Shown one piece after another: positions 56,528 through 64,000 of a stretch of DNA of 64,000 bases. This DNA is from JAJTHB01 sp033763775 (GTDB lineage: Bacteria > Pseudomonadota > Alphaproteobacteria > Rickettsiales > SXRF01): contig JANRJW010000005.1 of the NCBI GenBank assembly GCA_033763775.1, positions 1-64,000 of the forward strand, written 5' to 3'. Position 1 is the stretch's first letter, and each line of letters starts with the position of its first letter. The notes beneath the pieces were generated by a model, which worked only from the letters and a program-made list of their open reading frames with translations, was not told the origin of the DNA and did not search any database. The position numbers and the translations under genes are program-made.

Positions 56528-57280
56528 TCAGGCCTCCAGCTGCCGCGAAAGAATCGTATCGAACTCGGTCGAGAAATCATCCAGCTTGTTGGAAAAGCGA
56601 GAGACTTCGCTCGAGAATTTATTATAGGCAATCACCGCAGGAATCGCTGCAAACAAGCCGATGGCTGTAGCAAAAAGCGCCTCCGCAATGCCGGGCGCCA
56701 CGGCGACCAGCGAGGTATTCTGCGACATGGCAATCGAATGGAAGCTGTTCATGATGCCCCACACGGTGCCAAACAGACCGATAAACGGTGCGGATGAGCC
56801 GACCGTTGCCAGAAAGCCGAGACCTTTCTCCAGGCTTTCCACTTCGCGGTTGCGCGCCACCATCATCACCTGCACGATGCGCTCGCGGAGGCTCAGGCGC
56901 AGCCCCTGCGGGGTCTGGTTTGCTGCGTTTTTTGAGCGGAACCATTCCTCCATGGCGGCCACAAAAATCACGGCCATGGGATGGCTTGCGCGTTTTTTAG
57001 ATTTTTCATAAAATTTATCCAGCGCCTCCGACGACCAGAAATCGCTTTCAAAGCGAGCGGCCTTGGCCTTGATGCTGCGGAAGAGAAAGTATTTTTCAAA
57101 TATAATCGCCCAGCACCAGAACGAGGCGAGTACCAGTAGAATCATGACCGATTTCACCACCCAATCGGCCTGCATGAACATGCCCCACATCGAAAAATCG
57201 ATTTTGGCGACACTTCCGGCCAGCGTGGTGGACTCAACACCGGAAACAGCGGTGGAAACAGCTTGGTTTGCAGCAGTCAT
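56528..57280 (-). CDS. tolQ: Tol-Pal protein TolQ
   Basis: 250 residues from the ATG at 57280 (GAGGAG upstream; an in-frame start at 57313 is poorer). MotA/TolQ/ExbB family with three membrane helices: VVKSVMILLVLASFWCWAII (~35-55), LGFLATVGSSAPFIGLFGTVWGIMNSF and GIAEALFATAIGLFAAIPAVIAY. It forms the proton channel with TolR. It begins the tolQRAB-pal unit; the repeat at 57397-57470 separates it from ybgC. Confidence 0.97.
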   Translation of the reverse strand: MTAANQAVSTAVSGVESTTLAGSVAKIDFSMWGMFMQADWVVKSVMILLVLASFWCWAIIFEKYFLFRSIKAKAARFESDFWSSEALDKFYEKSKKRASHPMAVIFVAAMEEWFRSKNAANQTPQGLRLSLRERIVQVMMVARNREVESLEKGLGFLATVGSSAPFIGLFGTVWGIMNSFHSIAMSQNTSLVAVAPGIAEALFATAIGLFAAIPAVIAYNKFSSEVSRFSNKLDDFSTEFDTILSRQLEA

Positions 57281-57396
57281 GGAACTCCTCTTTTCAAGAC
57301 GAACAAAGCGCACATCCTATAGAGCAAACTACGTGCGGCGGCGAGTGAATTTTTTGTCATGGCGCTTAACAAAAAGTTAGACATATCATTTGGGTC

Positions 57397-57470
57397 GCAA
57401 GGCGACCCTCACCCTAACCCTCTGCCTTAAAGGGAGAGGGGAGCGCGCTTAAGCGCGCGGGTGAGGGTGT
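57397..57470. repeat. CCCTCACCC-type palindromic repeat between ybgC and tolQ
   Basis: GACCCTCACCCTAACCCTCT, GCCTTAAAGG, GGGAGAGGGG, then a perfect GCGCGCTTAAGCGCGC hairpin and GGGTGAGGGTGTC. In reverse it matches the element inside the rRNA methyltransferase gene, differing mainly in the inner variable hairpin. Confidence 0.85.
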
Positions 57471-57489
57471 CTATTTCTCATTAAACACT

Positions 57490-57909
57490 CTAGGATTGAC
57501 TAAATACAGCTTGAAGGGTTTCTCTAAGTTTGCCGTCAAGCTTTACTGGTTCAAACTGCCGATTCACAATCACGAGTTTCACCTCAAGCTTTGCGAGTAA
57601 CAGCGAGTCGCGCAGGATGGATTGGCTCAGTGTGATACTTGCCTTACCCAGCGCTTCAAGCTGGGTGGTGACATGCAGCAGGTCGTCGAGACGCGCGGGT
57701 TTCAGGTAATCGATGCTGGCATGGCGCACCACAAAACCAATCCCTTCATGCTCCAGCATTTCCAGTTGTGTCAGACCGGCAGCGCGCAGCGCTTCCGTGC
57801 GCGCGCGCTCGGCGAATTTGAGATAATTCGCGTAATATACCACGCCGCCAGCATCGGTATCTTCGTAATAGACGCGGATGGGGAAGGCAGAAGGGTTATT
57901 CATGCTCAT
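57490..57909 (-). CDS. ybgC: Tol-Pal-associated acyl-CoA thioesterase YbgC
   Basis: 139 residues, 4-hydroxybenzoyl-CoA thioesterase hot-dog fold: RVYYEDTDAGGVVYYANYLKFAERARTE (residues ~12-39), with catalytic Asp in DTDAGG and the ...HEGIGFVVRHASIDYLKPARLDD stretch. It may act on acyl-CoA or ACP in envelope lipid control. It overlaps the ruvB 3' end by 14 bp. Confidence 0.93.
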   Translation of the reverse strand: MSMNNPSAFPIRVYYEDTDAGGVVYYANYLKFAERARTEALRAAGLTQLEMLEHEGIGFVVRHASIDYLKPARLDDLLHVTTQLEALGKASITLSQSILRDSLLLAKLEVKLVIVNRQFEPVKLDGKLRETLQAVFSQS

Positions 57910-58939
57910 CTATGAGCGGCAGGGCTGCAAGGCTTGCCGGTGGTTTCAGGCCGAGATGGCTGAAGCAGCCCGGCGTTAAGCAGCGTCCGCGCGGCGTGCG
58001 CTGGATAAAGCCCACCTGCAGCAGGTAGGGCTCGATGGTTTCTTCAATTGCATCACGCTGCTCAGAAAGCCCGGCGGCGATGGTTTCCACACCGACTGGC
58101 CCGCCCTGATAATGCTCGGCGATGTAGCGCAGGTAGCGGTGATCGGCGGAGTCCAGCCCCAGCGCATCTACCTCCAGCTTCATCAGCGAGCTATCCGCCA
58201 GTTTCTGATCAATGGTCTTGCTCCCAGCGCTGTCCGCATAATCGCGCACACGGCGCAGCAGGCGGATGGCGATTCTTGGCGTGCCGCGCGAGCGGCGGGC
58301 AATTTCATGCGATCCATCTTTGCTGATGCCGATCTCAAGCAGGCTGGCGGCGCGCTCAATCACTTTTTGCAAATCGGGCACATCATAAAATCTCAGGCGC
58401 AGTGGAATGCCAAAACGATCACGCAGCGGGCCGGCAATCAGCCCGAGGCGGGTGGTCGCGCCCACCAGCGTGAATTTGGGCAGGTCGATGCGCACGGTGC
58501 GCGCCGCCGGGCCTTCACCAATCAAGAGGTCGAGCTTGAAATCCTCCATCGCCGGATAGAGCACTTCCTCCACCGCAGGCGAGAGGCGGTGGATTTCATC
58601 GACAAACAGCACATCATTCGGTTGCAGGCTGGTGAGGATGGCAGCAAGGTCGCCAGCTTTGGTCAGGATCGGCCCTGAGGTTGGCTTGAATCCCACCCCC
58701 ATTTCGCGCGCGATAATCTGGGCGAGGGTGGTTTTTCCCAGCCCCGGCGGGCCGTAAAGCAGCACATGATCCAGCGCGTCTTTTCGCTTTCTCGCCGCGC
58801 CGACAAACACGCGCAGATTCTCGCATACCTCGGGCTGGCCGGTGAAATCCGAAAACGATGTCGGGCGCAGCGCGTGCTGGCTGGCATCATCATCCCGCGT
58901 ATCGGGCGTTATCAGGCGTTCGGCGGTTTCATTTACCAT
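57896..58939 (-). CDS. ruvB: Holliday junction helicase RuvB
   Basis: 347 residues. AAA+ motor: Walker A YGPPGLGKTTLAQI, Walker B DVLFVDEIHRL, sensor I VGATTRLGLIAGPLRDRFGI, then a winged-helix domain with GGPVGVETIAAGLSE and QVGFIQRTPRGR. It drives branch migration with RuvA. The start is ATG at 58939. Confidence 0.98.
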   Translation of the reverse strand: MVNETAERLITPDTRDDDASQHALRPTSFSDFTGQPEVCENLRVFVGAARKRKDALDHVLLYGPPGLGKTTLAQIIAREMGVGFKPTSGPILTKAGDLAAILTSLQPNDVLFVDEIHRLSPAVEEVLYPAMEDFKLDLLIGEGPAARTVRIDLPKFTLVGATTRLGLIAGPLRDRFGIPLRLRFYDVPDLQKVIERAASLLEIGISKDGSHEIARRSRGTPRIAIRLLRRVRDYADSAGSKTIDQKLADSSLMKLEVDALGLDSADHRYLRYIAEHYQGGPVGVETIAAGLSEQRDAIEETIEPYLLQVGFIQRTPRGRCLTPGCFSHLGLKPPASLAALPLIDEHE

Positions 58940-58942
58940 AAT

Positions 58943-59007
58943 GTCATCCCGAGCGTAGTCGAGGGATCTTTAAGATCCTTCGACGCGCTTTGCTTGCTCA
59001 GGATGAC
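58943..59007. repeat. palindromic repeat between ruvA and ruvB
   Basis: GTCATCCCGAGCGTAGTCGA ... GGATGAC, with inner inverted GATCTT/AAGATC. It has the GTCAT/ATGAC ends, separating ruvA and ruvB inside the operon. Confidence 0.85.
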
Positions 59008-59018
59008 AATGAAAGATT

Positions 59019-59645
59019 TCATCCTCGCGCCAACTCCTTCAAACTAATCCTAATCATCTCATCCAACCCTTTCGCGACTTCGCTGGCTTTCAGCGCCGCT
59101 GCGAAAGCTTCCGTGCGCGAGTAGCCAAGGTTGACGAGGGCGGAGATGGCATCTTCGGTGGACGGTGAACGGCTAACGTTTGACGGTTTTTGACTTGGCA
59201 TTGCTTTCTTATCATCCGTCATCCGCAATCCGTCTACCGGCATCTTCGCCACCTTGTCTTTCAGCTCAGTGACGATGCGTTCGGCAAGCCCGGCGCCAAT
59301 GCCCTTAATGCGCGAAAAGGCGGTGGTATCCTTCGCCAGAATCGCCTGCGCCATCTGCTGCGGTGTGTAGGCGTTCATGATCTGCAGCGCTACTTTATTG
59401 CCCACACGCTGCACAGTGGTGAGCAGGCGAAACCATTCGCGCTCGGTTTTATCAGGGAATCCATAAAGCTGCTGGGTATCTTCACGCACAATCATCTCAA
59501 TATATAACTCAGCCGCATCGCCCTCCTTGCCAAGCGCTGCCAGCGTGCGCTGTGAGCAAAACACCAGGTAGCCGACACCGCCCACATCCAGCAGCAGGCT
59601 GTCTTCTTCTTTGTCATCGATGTGTCCGCGGAGTTTGCCGATCAT
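59019..59645 (-). CDS. ruvA: Holliday junction DNA-binding protein RuvA
   Basis: 208 residues: OB-fold (MIGKLRGHIDDKEEDSLLLDVGGVGY...), two helix-hairpin-helix motifs (LLTTVQRVGNKVALQIMN, IKGIGAGLAERIVTELKDKV), a flexible linker (~136-162) and the domain III helices (AISALVNLGYSRTEAFAAAL). It grips the junction for RuvB. The linker region (VDGLRMTDDKKAMPSQKPSN) is encoded by an inverted ACGG-type repeat at 59157-59239. Confidence 0.97.
   Translation of the reverse strand: MIGKLRGHIDDKEEDSLLLDVGGVGYLVFCSQRTLAALGKEGDAAELYIEMIVREDTQQLYGFPDKTEREWFRLLTTVQRVGNKVALQIMNAYTPQQMAQAILAKDTTAFSRIKGIGAGLAERIVTELKDKVAKMPVDGLRMTDDKKAMPSQKPSNVSRSPSTEDAISALVNLGYSRTEAFAAALKASEVAKGLDEMIRISLKELARG
59157..59239. 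repeat. inverted, tandem-like repeat inside the ruvA linker
   Basis: The left arm GGTGGACGGTGAACGGCTAA and the right arm (CCGTCATCCGCAATCCGTCT region) are imperfect reverse complements with ACGG-like units of about 9 bp. The left arm resembles the fliI-fliJ element. The frame is open throughout. Confidence 0.6.
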
Positions 59646-60160
59646 GCGTATGCTCTCATTGTTCGCATATGTGAATGCGTAATGGCAACGGCCAGCGCAT
59701 CGGCGCTGTCAGCGCTTGCGGCGTTGCTTGCGGGTAGCAGGGTTTTGACCATCATCGCAATCTGCTCTTTGCTGGCATGGCCGGAGCCAACCACGCTCTT
59801 TTTGACCTGCGTGGCACTATACTCAGAAAGCGCAAGGTTGGCCAGCGAAACCGAAAGCATCAGCGCGCCGCGCGCTTGCCCCAGCTTCAGCGACGAGGCA
59901 CCGCTGACATTGACAAAGGTTTCCTCCATGGCGGCTTCCTCGGGCCTGTAAAGAGCAAGCACGCGGGAAAGTTCGTCGTGCAGGTGCTTGAGGCGCAGCG
60001 CCATCGGCGCTTTCGCGGGCGGGGTGATGCGGCCACACGCCACAAATGAAAGGCGGTTCTGCTGGCTGTCGATGATGCCCCAGCCGGTGTGGGTGAGGCC
60101 GGGGTCGATGCCGAGGATGCGATAGTGGGGTGAAGGGCTAAGAGAGTGTTTGGAAATCAT
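59642..60160 (-). CDS. ruvC: Holliday junction resolvase RuvC
   Basis: 172 residues. RNase H-like fold with acidic catalytic residues: GIDPGLTHTGWGII (first Asp at about 18), AMEETFVNVS (Glu) and ADSADALAVAITH (Asp). It cleaves Holliday junctions. There are about 10 extra N-terminal residues compared with typical RuvC, so a later start is possible, though none is evident. Its ends overlap ruvA by 4 bp and yebC by 4 bp. Confidence 0.96.
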   Translation of the reverse strand: MISKHSLSPSPHYRILGIDPGLTHTGWGIIDSQQNRLSFVACGRITPPAKAPMALRLKHLHDELSRVLALYRPEEAAMEETFVNVSGASSLKLGQARGALMLSVSLANLALSEYSATQVKKSVVGSGHASKEQIAMMVKTLLPASNAASADSADALAVAITHSHMRTMRAYA

Positions 60161-60915
60161 GCGGCGCTCGAATCATCGAACAATCGAATCATCGAATCAT
60201 CAGCAACGTTAGTAAATACTTCCTGCACATCATCGTTATCTTCAAGCGTTTCGATGAGTTTAAGCAGCAGGCGCGCCTGCTCGTCGCCAACGGCAACGGT
60301 GTTTTTCGGTTTCCACACCATCTTGGCAGAAAGCGGTGCACCATAATGTTTCTCAAGCGCCGCCTGCACGCTGCCAAACTGTGTTGGTGCAGCGATAATC
60401 ACATGCTGATCAGCTTCAAAACCGCAATCATCCGCGCCTGCTTCAATTGCCGCCTCGAACATGCGCTCAATGGGGGCGACTTTCGCGTCAAAAATAATCA
60501 TGCCCACTTGATCAAACATGAAGCTCACGCTGCCAGTCTCACCCAGATTACCGCCATATTTAGTGAAGGCGGCGCGCATTTCGGGAGCAGTGCGGTTGCG
60601 GTTATCGGTCAGCGCCTGCACGATGACCGCGGTGCCGCCCGGGCCGTAGCCTTCGTAGCGTACAGGCTCGAACTTGTCGCTATCCGTCTGGCCGCTGCCG
60701 CGCTTAATGGCCGCATCGATTTTATCACGCGGCATATTTTCTTCACGCGCCCACCCGATGGCGGCGCGCAGGCGCGGATTCATCGAAGGATCCGGCGCAC
60801 CGGTTTTGCACGCGGAGATAATCTCGCGCGCGACCTTGTTCAGCACCTTGGCTTTTTTGGCATCCTGTGCGCCTTTGCGGCGCATGATGTTTTTAAATTG
60901 GGAATGGCCTGCCAT
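60157..60915 (-). CDS. yebC: YebC/PmpR family DNA-binding regulatory protein
   Basis: 252 residues. N-terminal MAGHSQFKNIMRRKGAQDAKKAKVFNKVAREI-type start (here ...KVLNKVAREI), AREENMPRDKIDAAIKRG, YEGYGPGGTAVIVQALTDNRNRT, and GSVSFMFDQ. The family is reported to act as regulators and in polyproline translation. The C-terminus after VFTNVA departs from the normal ending: it is the translation of four 8-bp repeats, giving DDSMIRLFDDSSAA. It overlaps ruvC by 4 bp. Confidence 0.95.
   Translation of the reverse strand: MAGHSQFKNIMRRKGAQDAKKAKVLNKVAREIISACKTGAPDPSMNPRLRAAIGWAREENMPRDKIDAAIKRGSGQTDSDKFEPVRYEGYGPGGTAVIVQALTDNRNRTAPEMRAAFTKYGGNLGETGSVSFMFDQVGMIIFDAKVAPIERMFEAAIEAGADDCGFEADQHVIIAAPTQFGSVQAALEKHYGAPLSAKMVWKPKNTVAVGDEQARLLLKLIETLEDNDDVQEVFTNVADDSMIRLFDDSSAA
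60169..60200. repeat. 8-bp tandem repeat at the yebC/ruvC junction
   Basis: Four tandem units CGAATCAT, CGAACAAT, CGAATCAT, CGAATCAT, coding for the C-terminal tail of YebC. Confidence 0.85.
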
Positions 60916-60924
60916 AGTAGTTTT

Positions 60925-61012
60925 GATGAAAGATGATTTGATGAAGGATGAGCCGATGATTATCTTTTTATCAGTTAATCATTCATCCGTTCATCAATCC
61001 ATCTATCTTTCC
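60925..61012. repeat. tandem-plus-inverted repeat between yebC and the OmpA-like gene
   Basis: The left arm has units such as GATGAAAGATGATTTGATGA; the right arm ATTCATCCGTTCATCAATCC is its imperfect reverse complement. It carries the stop codon of the OmpA-like gene at 61003. Confidence 0.75.
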
Positions 61013-62376
61013 CCCTTCACCACAAACACATCCACACGATCAGCTTCGCCGCCGGGATTTTTGTTTCCCTCAGCCTGAACATTGATGGCGAGCTTATCGA
61101 CGCCTTTTTCAATCAGATAAGCGCGAACAGCCAGCGCACGGGAAAGCGAAACGCGGCGCGCCGTGCTTGCTTGTTCCTCGGTACCGGAGGCATAAGCAAT
61201 CAGGTTCACGCGGGATCCGGCATTGGCTTTGATGCGTTCAGCTGTTTCGTCCAGCTGTGACTTCATCGTCAGCGGTACGGATGTCTCCGTCGGCTTAAAT
61301 ACGATGCTGAGATCCGCCTTTGCGGTTGCAGGCGCGGCAATAGCCGCTTCCATTGCTTTTTCTGCCGGCTGCTGTGTGGCGGTTGCTGCAGGTTCTGGCT
61401 TTTTAGCCTCAGGCTCAGCTGGCGGCGCAGGTGGCGCGGCTGGCGCAGGAGCAGGTGCTTCGGCGACAGGCGAGGCCTGCTCCTCTGCAATCAAGGGTGC
61501 ATCATTCGCTGCTGGAGCTGCTGGCGTCTGTTCTACCGTAGGTTTCGGCGCAGCAGGGGGGGCAGGGGGAGCTGGCGGTGCGGGTGGCGCCGGAGGTGCG
61601 GGTGGCGTTGCAACGGCTGGCGGCGGCGGTGGCGGAGCCGGCTGTTGTGGCGCTGCGGGTGGCGCCGGAGGTGCGGGCAGTGCAGGCGCCGGATCTGCTG
61701 CCTTTGGCGCTTCAGCTGCTGGCGCGGCTGGTGGTGGTTCTTTGGCCTCCTGCTTCGCGGATGCGTCCTGTGCCGGAGTTTCTGCCTGTTCTGCTGCTGC
61801 TGGCTTTTCTTCGGCTTTGGGCTCTACTTTTACCTCAGCTGCTGGTGCCTGTTCTTTGGTCTCAGGGGTAGGCGCTGGCGGCTCCTTTAATTCCACGGCC
61901 TGCGGCGCTTTCGGAAGTTGCTGTTGCGTGGCGCTGATTTCTGGAGTTTCCTGCACTTCTTTCTTGATTTCTTTAGCGGCGCTATCCTTGAGAGTGTCTG
62001 GTTTTTTTACGACTTTAGGCTTGGCATAGCCGGGCTGCTGCGATGGACGCTTGCGCAGCGCGCGTTCCTGTTCGGCGGTCAGTGGTTTGCCTTCCGGGCC
62101 TTTTACCCAGATTAGCTTTTCGCCGGTGCTGCTGACAGCAGCCAGCGGTGCGGCGCTATCCGTGGCTGGTGGAGCCGTAGGTGTTGGGGTGGGCTCAGAG
62201 GCAAGTGGCGCTGCGATGACAGCGGGCTTAGCTGCAGCATTATTTGGTGCTTGCAGCACATCAAGATTAAGCTCAATCGACGGCTGAGATGCGTGGGCTT
62301 GAGAACCAATAGCCCAAACTGGAGAGAGCAGAACAAGAAGTGATACAGCATTGCGCAAGCGAGAAGTGATGGTCAT
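61003..62376 (-). CDS. proline-rich protein with C-terminal OmpA-like domain
   Basis: 457 residues. A signal-like N-terminus (LLVLLSPVWAIGSQAHA) is followed by a very long Ala/Pro/Glu/Lys-rich region (~40-340), with a PPAPPAPPAPPAPPAPPAPP-type tract, and a C-terminal OmpA-like domain (STARRVSLSRALAVRAYLIEKGVDKLAINVQAEGNKNP). The low-complexity region is long enough to span the periplasm. It probably anchors an outer membrane or secretion structure to peptidoglycan. The DNA of the Pro tract is made of imperfect GGTGGCGCC-like repeats on the plus strand (61560-61700). Confidence 0.8.
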   Translation of the reverse strand: MTITSRLRNAVSLLVLLSPVWAIGSQAHASQPSIELNLDVLQAPNNAAAKPAVIAAPLASEPTPTPTAPPATDSAAPLAAVSSTGEKLIWVKGPEGKPLTAEQERALRKRPSQQPGYAKPKVVKKPDTLKDSAAKEIKKEVQETPEISATQQQLPKAPQAVELKEPPAPTPETKEQAPAAEVKVEPKAEEKPAAAEQAETPAQDASAKQEAKEPPPAAPAAEAPKAADPAPALPAPPAPPAAPQQPAPPPPPPAVATPPAPPAPPAPPAPPAPPAAPKPTVEQTPAAPAANDAPLIAEEQASPVAEAPAPAPAAPPAPPAEPEAKKPEPAATATQQPAEKAMEAAIAAPATAKADLSIVFKPTETSVPLTMKSQLDETAERIKANAGSRVNLIAYASGTEEQASTARRVSLSRALAVRAYLIEKGVDKLAINVQAEGNKNPGGEADRVDVFVVKGER

Positions 62377-62450
62377 AGGTTGAGCCCGAAAAAAAGTTTT
62401 TGCCAGCTCTATGACTTAAGGCAAAACGCCCCCTGACCGCAAGCAAAAAT

Positions 62451-63254
62451 CTAGACGTGTTTGCTCAGCAGTTTCTTAACCGGATCGTTAAGGTGTTTAT
62501 TGCTGGCAACCAGACCGTTGCTGTCCATCGTTAATGTACTGCCAGAAAGATCACTGACCAGACCACCGGCTTCCTGGACCATCAGCGCACCGGCAGCGAT
62601 ATCCCATGGTTTGATGCTGTAATACCAGCAGGCATCGATGCGGCCAGCAGCAAGATGGGCAAGGTCAAGAGCGGTGGCGCCAAAAATGCGCATCGTCGCA
62701 CCGCATTCATGAATGACCGAAAGCAGCGACGGGCTGTAGCGCTCTTTCGGCGATCCGCGCAGACCGCCAGTGACCAGCATAGCATCTTCCAGCTTATCGC
62801 GGCCGGAAACCAGCATGCGGCGGCTATTCACAAAAGCGCCTTTGCCTTTTTCCGCGGTGAAAAGTTCGTTGTTGATTGGATCAAAAATCACCCCGGCAAT
62901 AATTTCGGTATCGCCATTGCGGTAACGCTGTTCGACAGCAATTGAAATACAGAAATAAGCGGTGGCATGGATAAAGTTGGTGGTGCCATCCAGCGGATCA
63001 ATAATAAAACGAAACTCATCTTTTTTCCCCGGCATTTCACCGCTTTCTTCCATCAGAAAGCCGAAATCTGGCCGCGCTTTAGAAAGCTCGCGGTGTAGCA
63101 GCTTCTCAGTTTTGAGGTCGGCCTGCGTCACAAAGTTAGAGGTGCCCTTGCGGGAAACCTGCAGGTGGTCCACTTCCGAAAAATCGCGCAGCAAGCCCTT
63201 GCCAGCCTTAATGGCTGCGCCGGACATGACATTGATGAGAGGGGATTGACTCAC
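62451..63254 (-). CDS. suhB: inositol monophosphatase family protein (SuhB-like)
   Basis: 267 residues. Metal-binding motifs MEESGE, IIDPLDGTTNFIHA and PWDIAAGALMVQEAGG place it in the IMPase family, which hydrolyses inositol phosphates or related sugar phosphates and, as SuhB, can act in rRNA antitermination. It lies 6 bp downstream of efp on the same strand. Confidence 0.93.
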   Translation of the reverse strand: MSQSPLINVMSGAAIKAGKGLLRDFSEVDHLQVSRKGTSNFVTQADLKTEKLLHRELSKARPDFGFLMEESGEMPGKKDEFRFIIDPLDGTTNFIHATAYFCISIAVEQRYRNGDTEIIAGVIFDPINNELFTAEKGKGAFVNSRRMLVSGRDKLEDAMLVTGGLRGSPKERYSPSLLSVIHECGATMRIFGATALDLAHLAAGRIDACWYYSIKPWDIAAGALMVQEAGGLVSDLSGSTLTMDSNGLVASNKHLNDPVKKLLSKHV

Positions 63255-63260
63255 GTTGCG

Positions 63261-63830
63261 TTACGAAGCCTTTGCACGCTCAACATATTCCAGCGTGTCG
63301 GTATCAACCACGATCATTTCACCGGCTGGAATAAACGGCGGCACCATCACGCGCACGCCATTTTCTAAAATGGCAGGCTTATAGCTGGAGGCAGCGGTCT
63401 GGCCTTTCACAACTGGGTCGGCTTCCACAATTTTCAGCTTCACTTTCTGCGGCAGCTTCACCGAAAGCGGCTTGCCTTCATAGGTTTCCATCTCAACGGT
63501 CATGCCGTCCTGCAGGAATTTGACACGCTCGCCGAGCATGTCCTGATGCATGGTGAACTGCTCATAGTTTTCATTATCCATGAAGGTGAGCATATCGCCA
63601 TCAGCATAAAGGAAGTTGCATTGCTTGGAATCCAGCGAGACGCGCTCGATTTTTTCAGCGGATGAAAAGCGCGGCGTGTTTTTCGTGCCAGTGCGGATAT
63701 CTTTCAGCTCCACCTGGTTAAACGAACGAAGGTTGCCCGGGGTGCGGATTTCGTGCTTCACCACCAGCCACAGCTTGTCCTGCCATTCAATTACCATTCC
63801 CATGCGCACTGCGCTACCATCGATTTTCAT
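63261..63830 (-). CDS. efp: elongation factor P with atypical tip loop
   Basis: 189 residues in three domains: KOW-like (1-60), OB (~65-125), and C-terminal (KVKLKIVEADPVVKGQTAASSYKPAILENG, residues ~130-158). It relieves stalling at polyproline stretches. The loop that carries the modified lysine (PGKGQA in E. coli) or arginine (PGRGxA) reads TPGNLRSF here, with Asn at the tip. Its ATG overlaps the thiE stop (ATGA). Confidence 0.95.
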   Translation of the reverse strand: MKIDGSAVRMGMVIEWQDKLWLVVKHEIRTPGNLRSFNQVELKDIRTGTKNTPRFSSAEKIERVSLDSKQCNFLYADGDMLTFMDNENYEQFTMHQDMLGERVKFLQDGMTVEMETYEGKPLSVKLPQKVKLKIVEADPVVKGQTAASSYKPAILENGVRVMVPPFIPAGEMIVVDTDTLEYVERAKAS

Positions 63831-64000
63831 ATTGCTGTTCTTTCTATCGCCCGATTAAATTCTTCCACCGCCTTCTTTGGCCCATCCGGGTGCTCCCATA
63901 CCGCTGTAATCACAGCGATGAAATCGGCTCCAGCTTTGGCCAGCGGCGCTGAGTTGGCAGGGGTCATACCACCAATCGCCACACAGGGCAAGACGGTATT
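63827..64000 (-). CDS. thiE: thiamine-phosphate synthase (3' end only)
   Basis: The last 57 codons run off the right edge. VAIGGMTPANSAPLAKAGADFIAVITAVW matches the phosphate-binding C-terminal strand of ThiE, which joins HMP-PP and thiazole phosphate. It overlaps efp by 4 bp. With thiD 16 kb away it is part of the thiamine pathway. Confidence 0.9.
   Translation of the reverse strand, partial: NTVLPCVAIGGMTPANSAPLAKAGADFIAVITAVWEHPDGPKKAVEEFNRAIERTAI

Noticed and set aside
61223..62029. Glycine/alanine-rich plus-strand open frame
   Set aside because: It is the reverse complement of the Pro/Ala-rich region of the OmpA-like gene; its composition is explained by that.

Overview
This window looks like chromosomal DNA of a flagellated alphaproteobacterium. 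The evidence is a CtrA response regulator with two perfect TTAA-N7-TTAA boxes beside its gene, a ChpT-type phosphotransferase, a hybrid CheA in a che operon, fliI-fliJ, and the thiD-glmM-ftsH-tilS / cpoB-pal-tolBARQ-ybgC / ruvBAC-yebC block in an order typical of the class. The DNA is moderately GC-rich, apart from an AT-richer patch after the tRNA gene. I cannot place it below class level. I see no integrase, transposase, prophage or CRISPR array; most genes are housekeeping.

Layout. 1-3.5 kb: a partial glycosyltransferase-like gene, then a type III ornithine/lysine decarboxylase and a deoxyhypusine-synthase-like gene, a probable polyamine module. 5-9.5 kb: astC-astA (arginine succinyltransferase pathway), pdxH, queD and corA. 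9.5-9.8 kb: one perfect and one near-perfect parS site, which suggests the replication origin is not far away. 10.6-12.7 kb: a degenerate NtrC-type regulator facing a repressor whose S24 domain has lost its catalytic serine. 12.9-23 kb: chpT-cheA-cheW-cheY-cheB-cheR, ctrA, fliI-fliJ and a lysophospholipid-type MFS transporter. 23.2-24.8 kb: a CsoR-like regulator, tRNA-Ala(GGC) and a lipoprotein. 24.9-36.8 kb (mostly minus): an ABC exporter, lepA, an rRNA uracil methyltransferase, ubiX, a two-partner-secretion transporter with an unusual small partner, and hemB. 37-47 kb (plus): trpS, phoR-pstC-pstA-pstB, rplM-rpsI, argC and a gamma-carbonic-anhydrase-like gene. 47-64 kb (minus): thiD, glmM, ftsH, tilS, the Tol-Pal operon, ruvBAC, yebC, an OmpA-like protein, a suhB-like phosphatase, efp and the end of thiE.

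The most unusual feature is the load of small structured repeats. At least three types occur: (a) palindromes bounded by GTCAT...ATGAC; (b) palindromes with CCCTCACCC/GGGTGAGGG ends; (c) short-unit (7-14 bp) degenerate tandem repeats, several arranged as inverted arms around a short spacer. Copies sit between genes, and some lie in frame inside genes: type (b) in the rRNA methyltransferase, an unrelated hairpin in hemB, and type (c) in the ruvA linker and the yebC tail. This recalls the Rickettsia palindromic elements, and I regard it as the best candidate for something undescribed here. A separate 147-bp palindrome lies upstream of pstC.

Working together: ChpT, CtrA and the chemotaxis and flagellar genes form a motility/cell-cycle control neighbourhood. 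PhoR and PstCAB form a phosphate module without pstS, phoU or phoB in view. The Tol-Pal block maintains the envelope.
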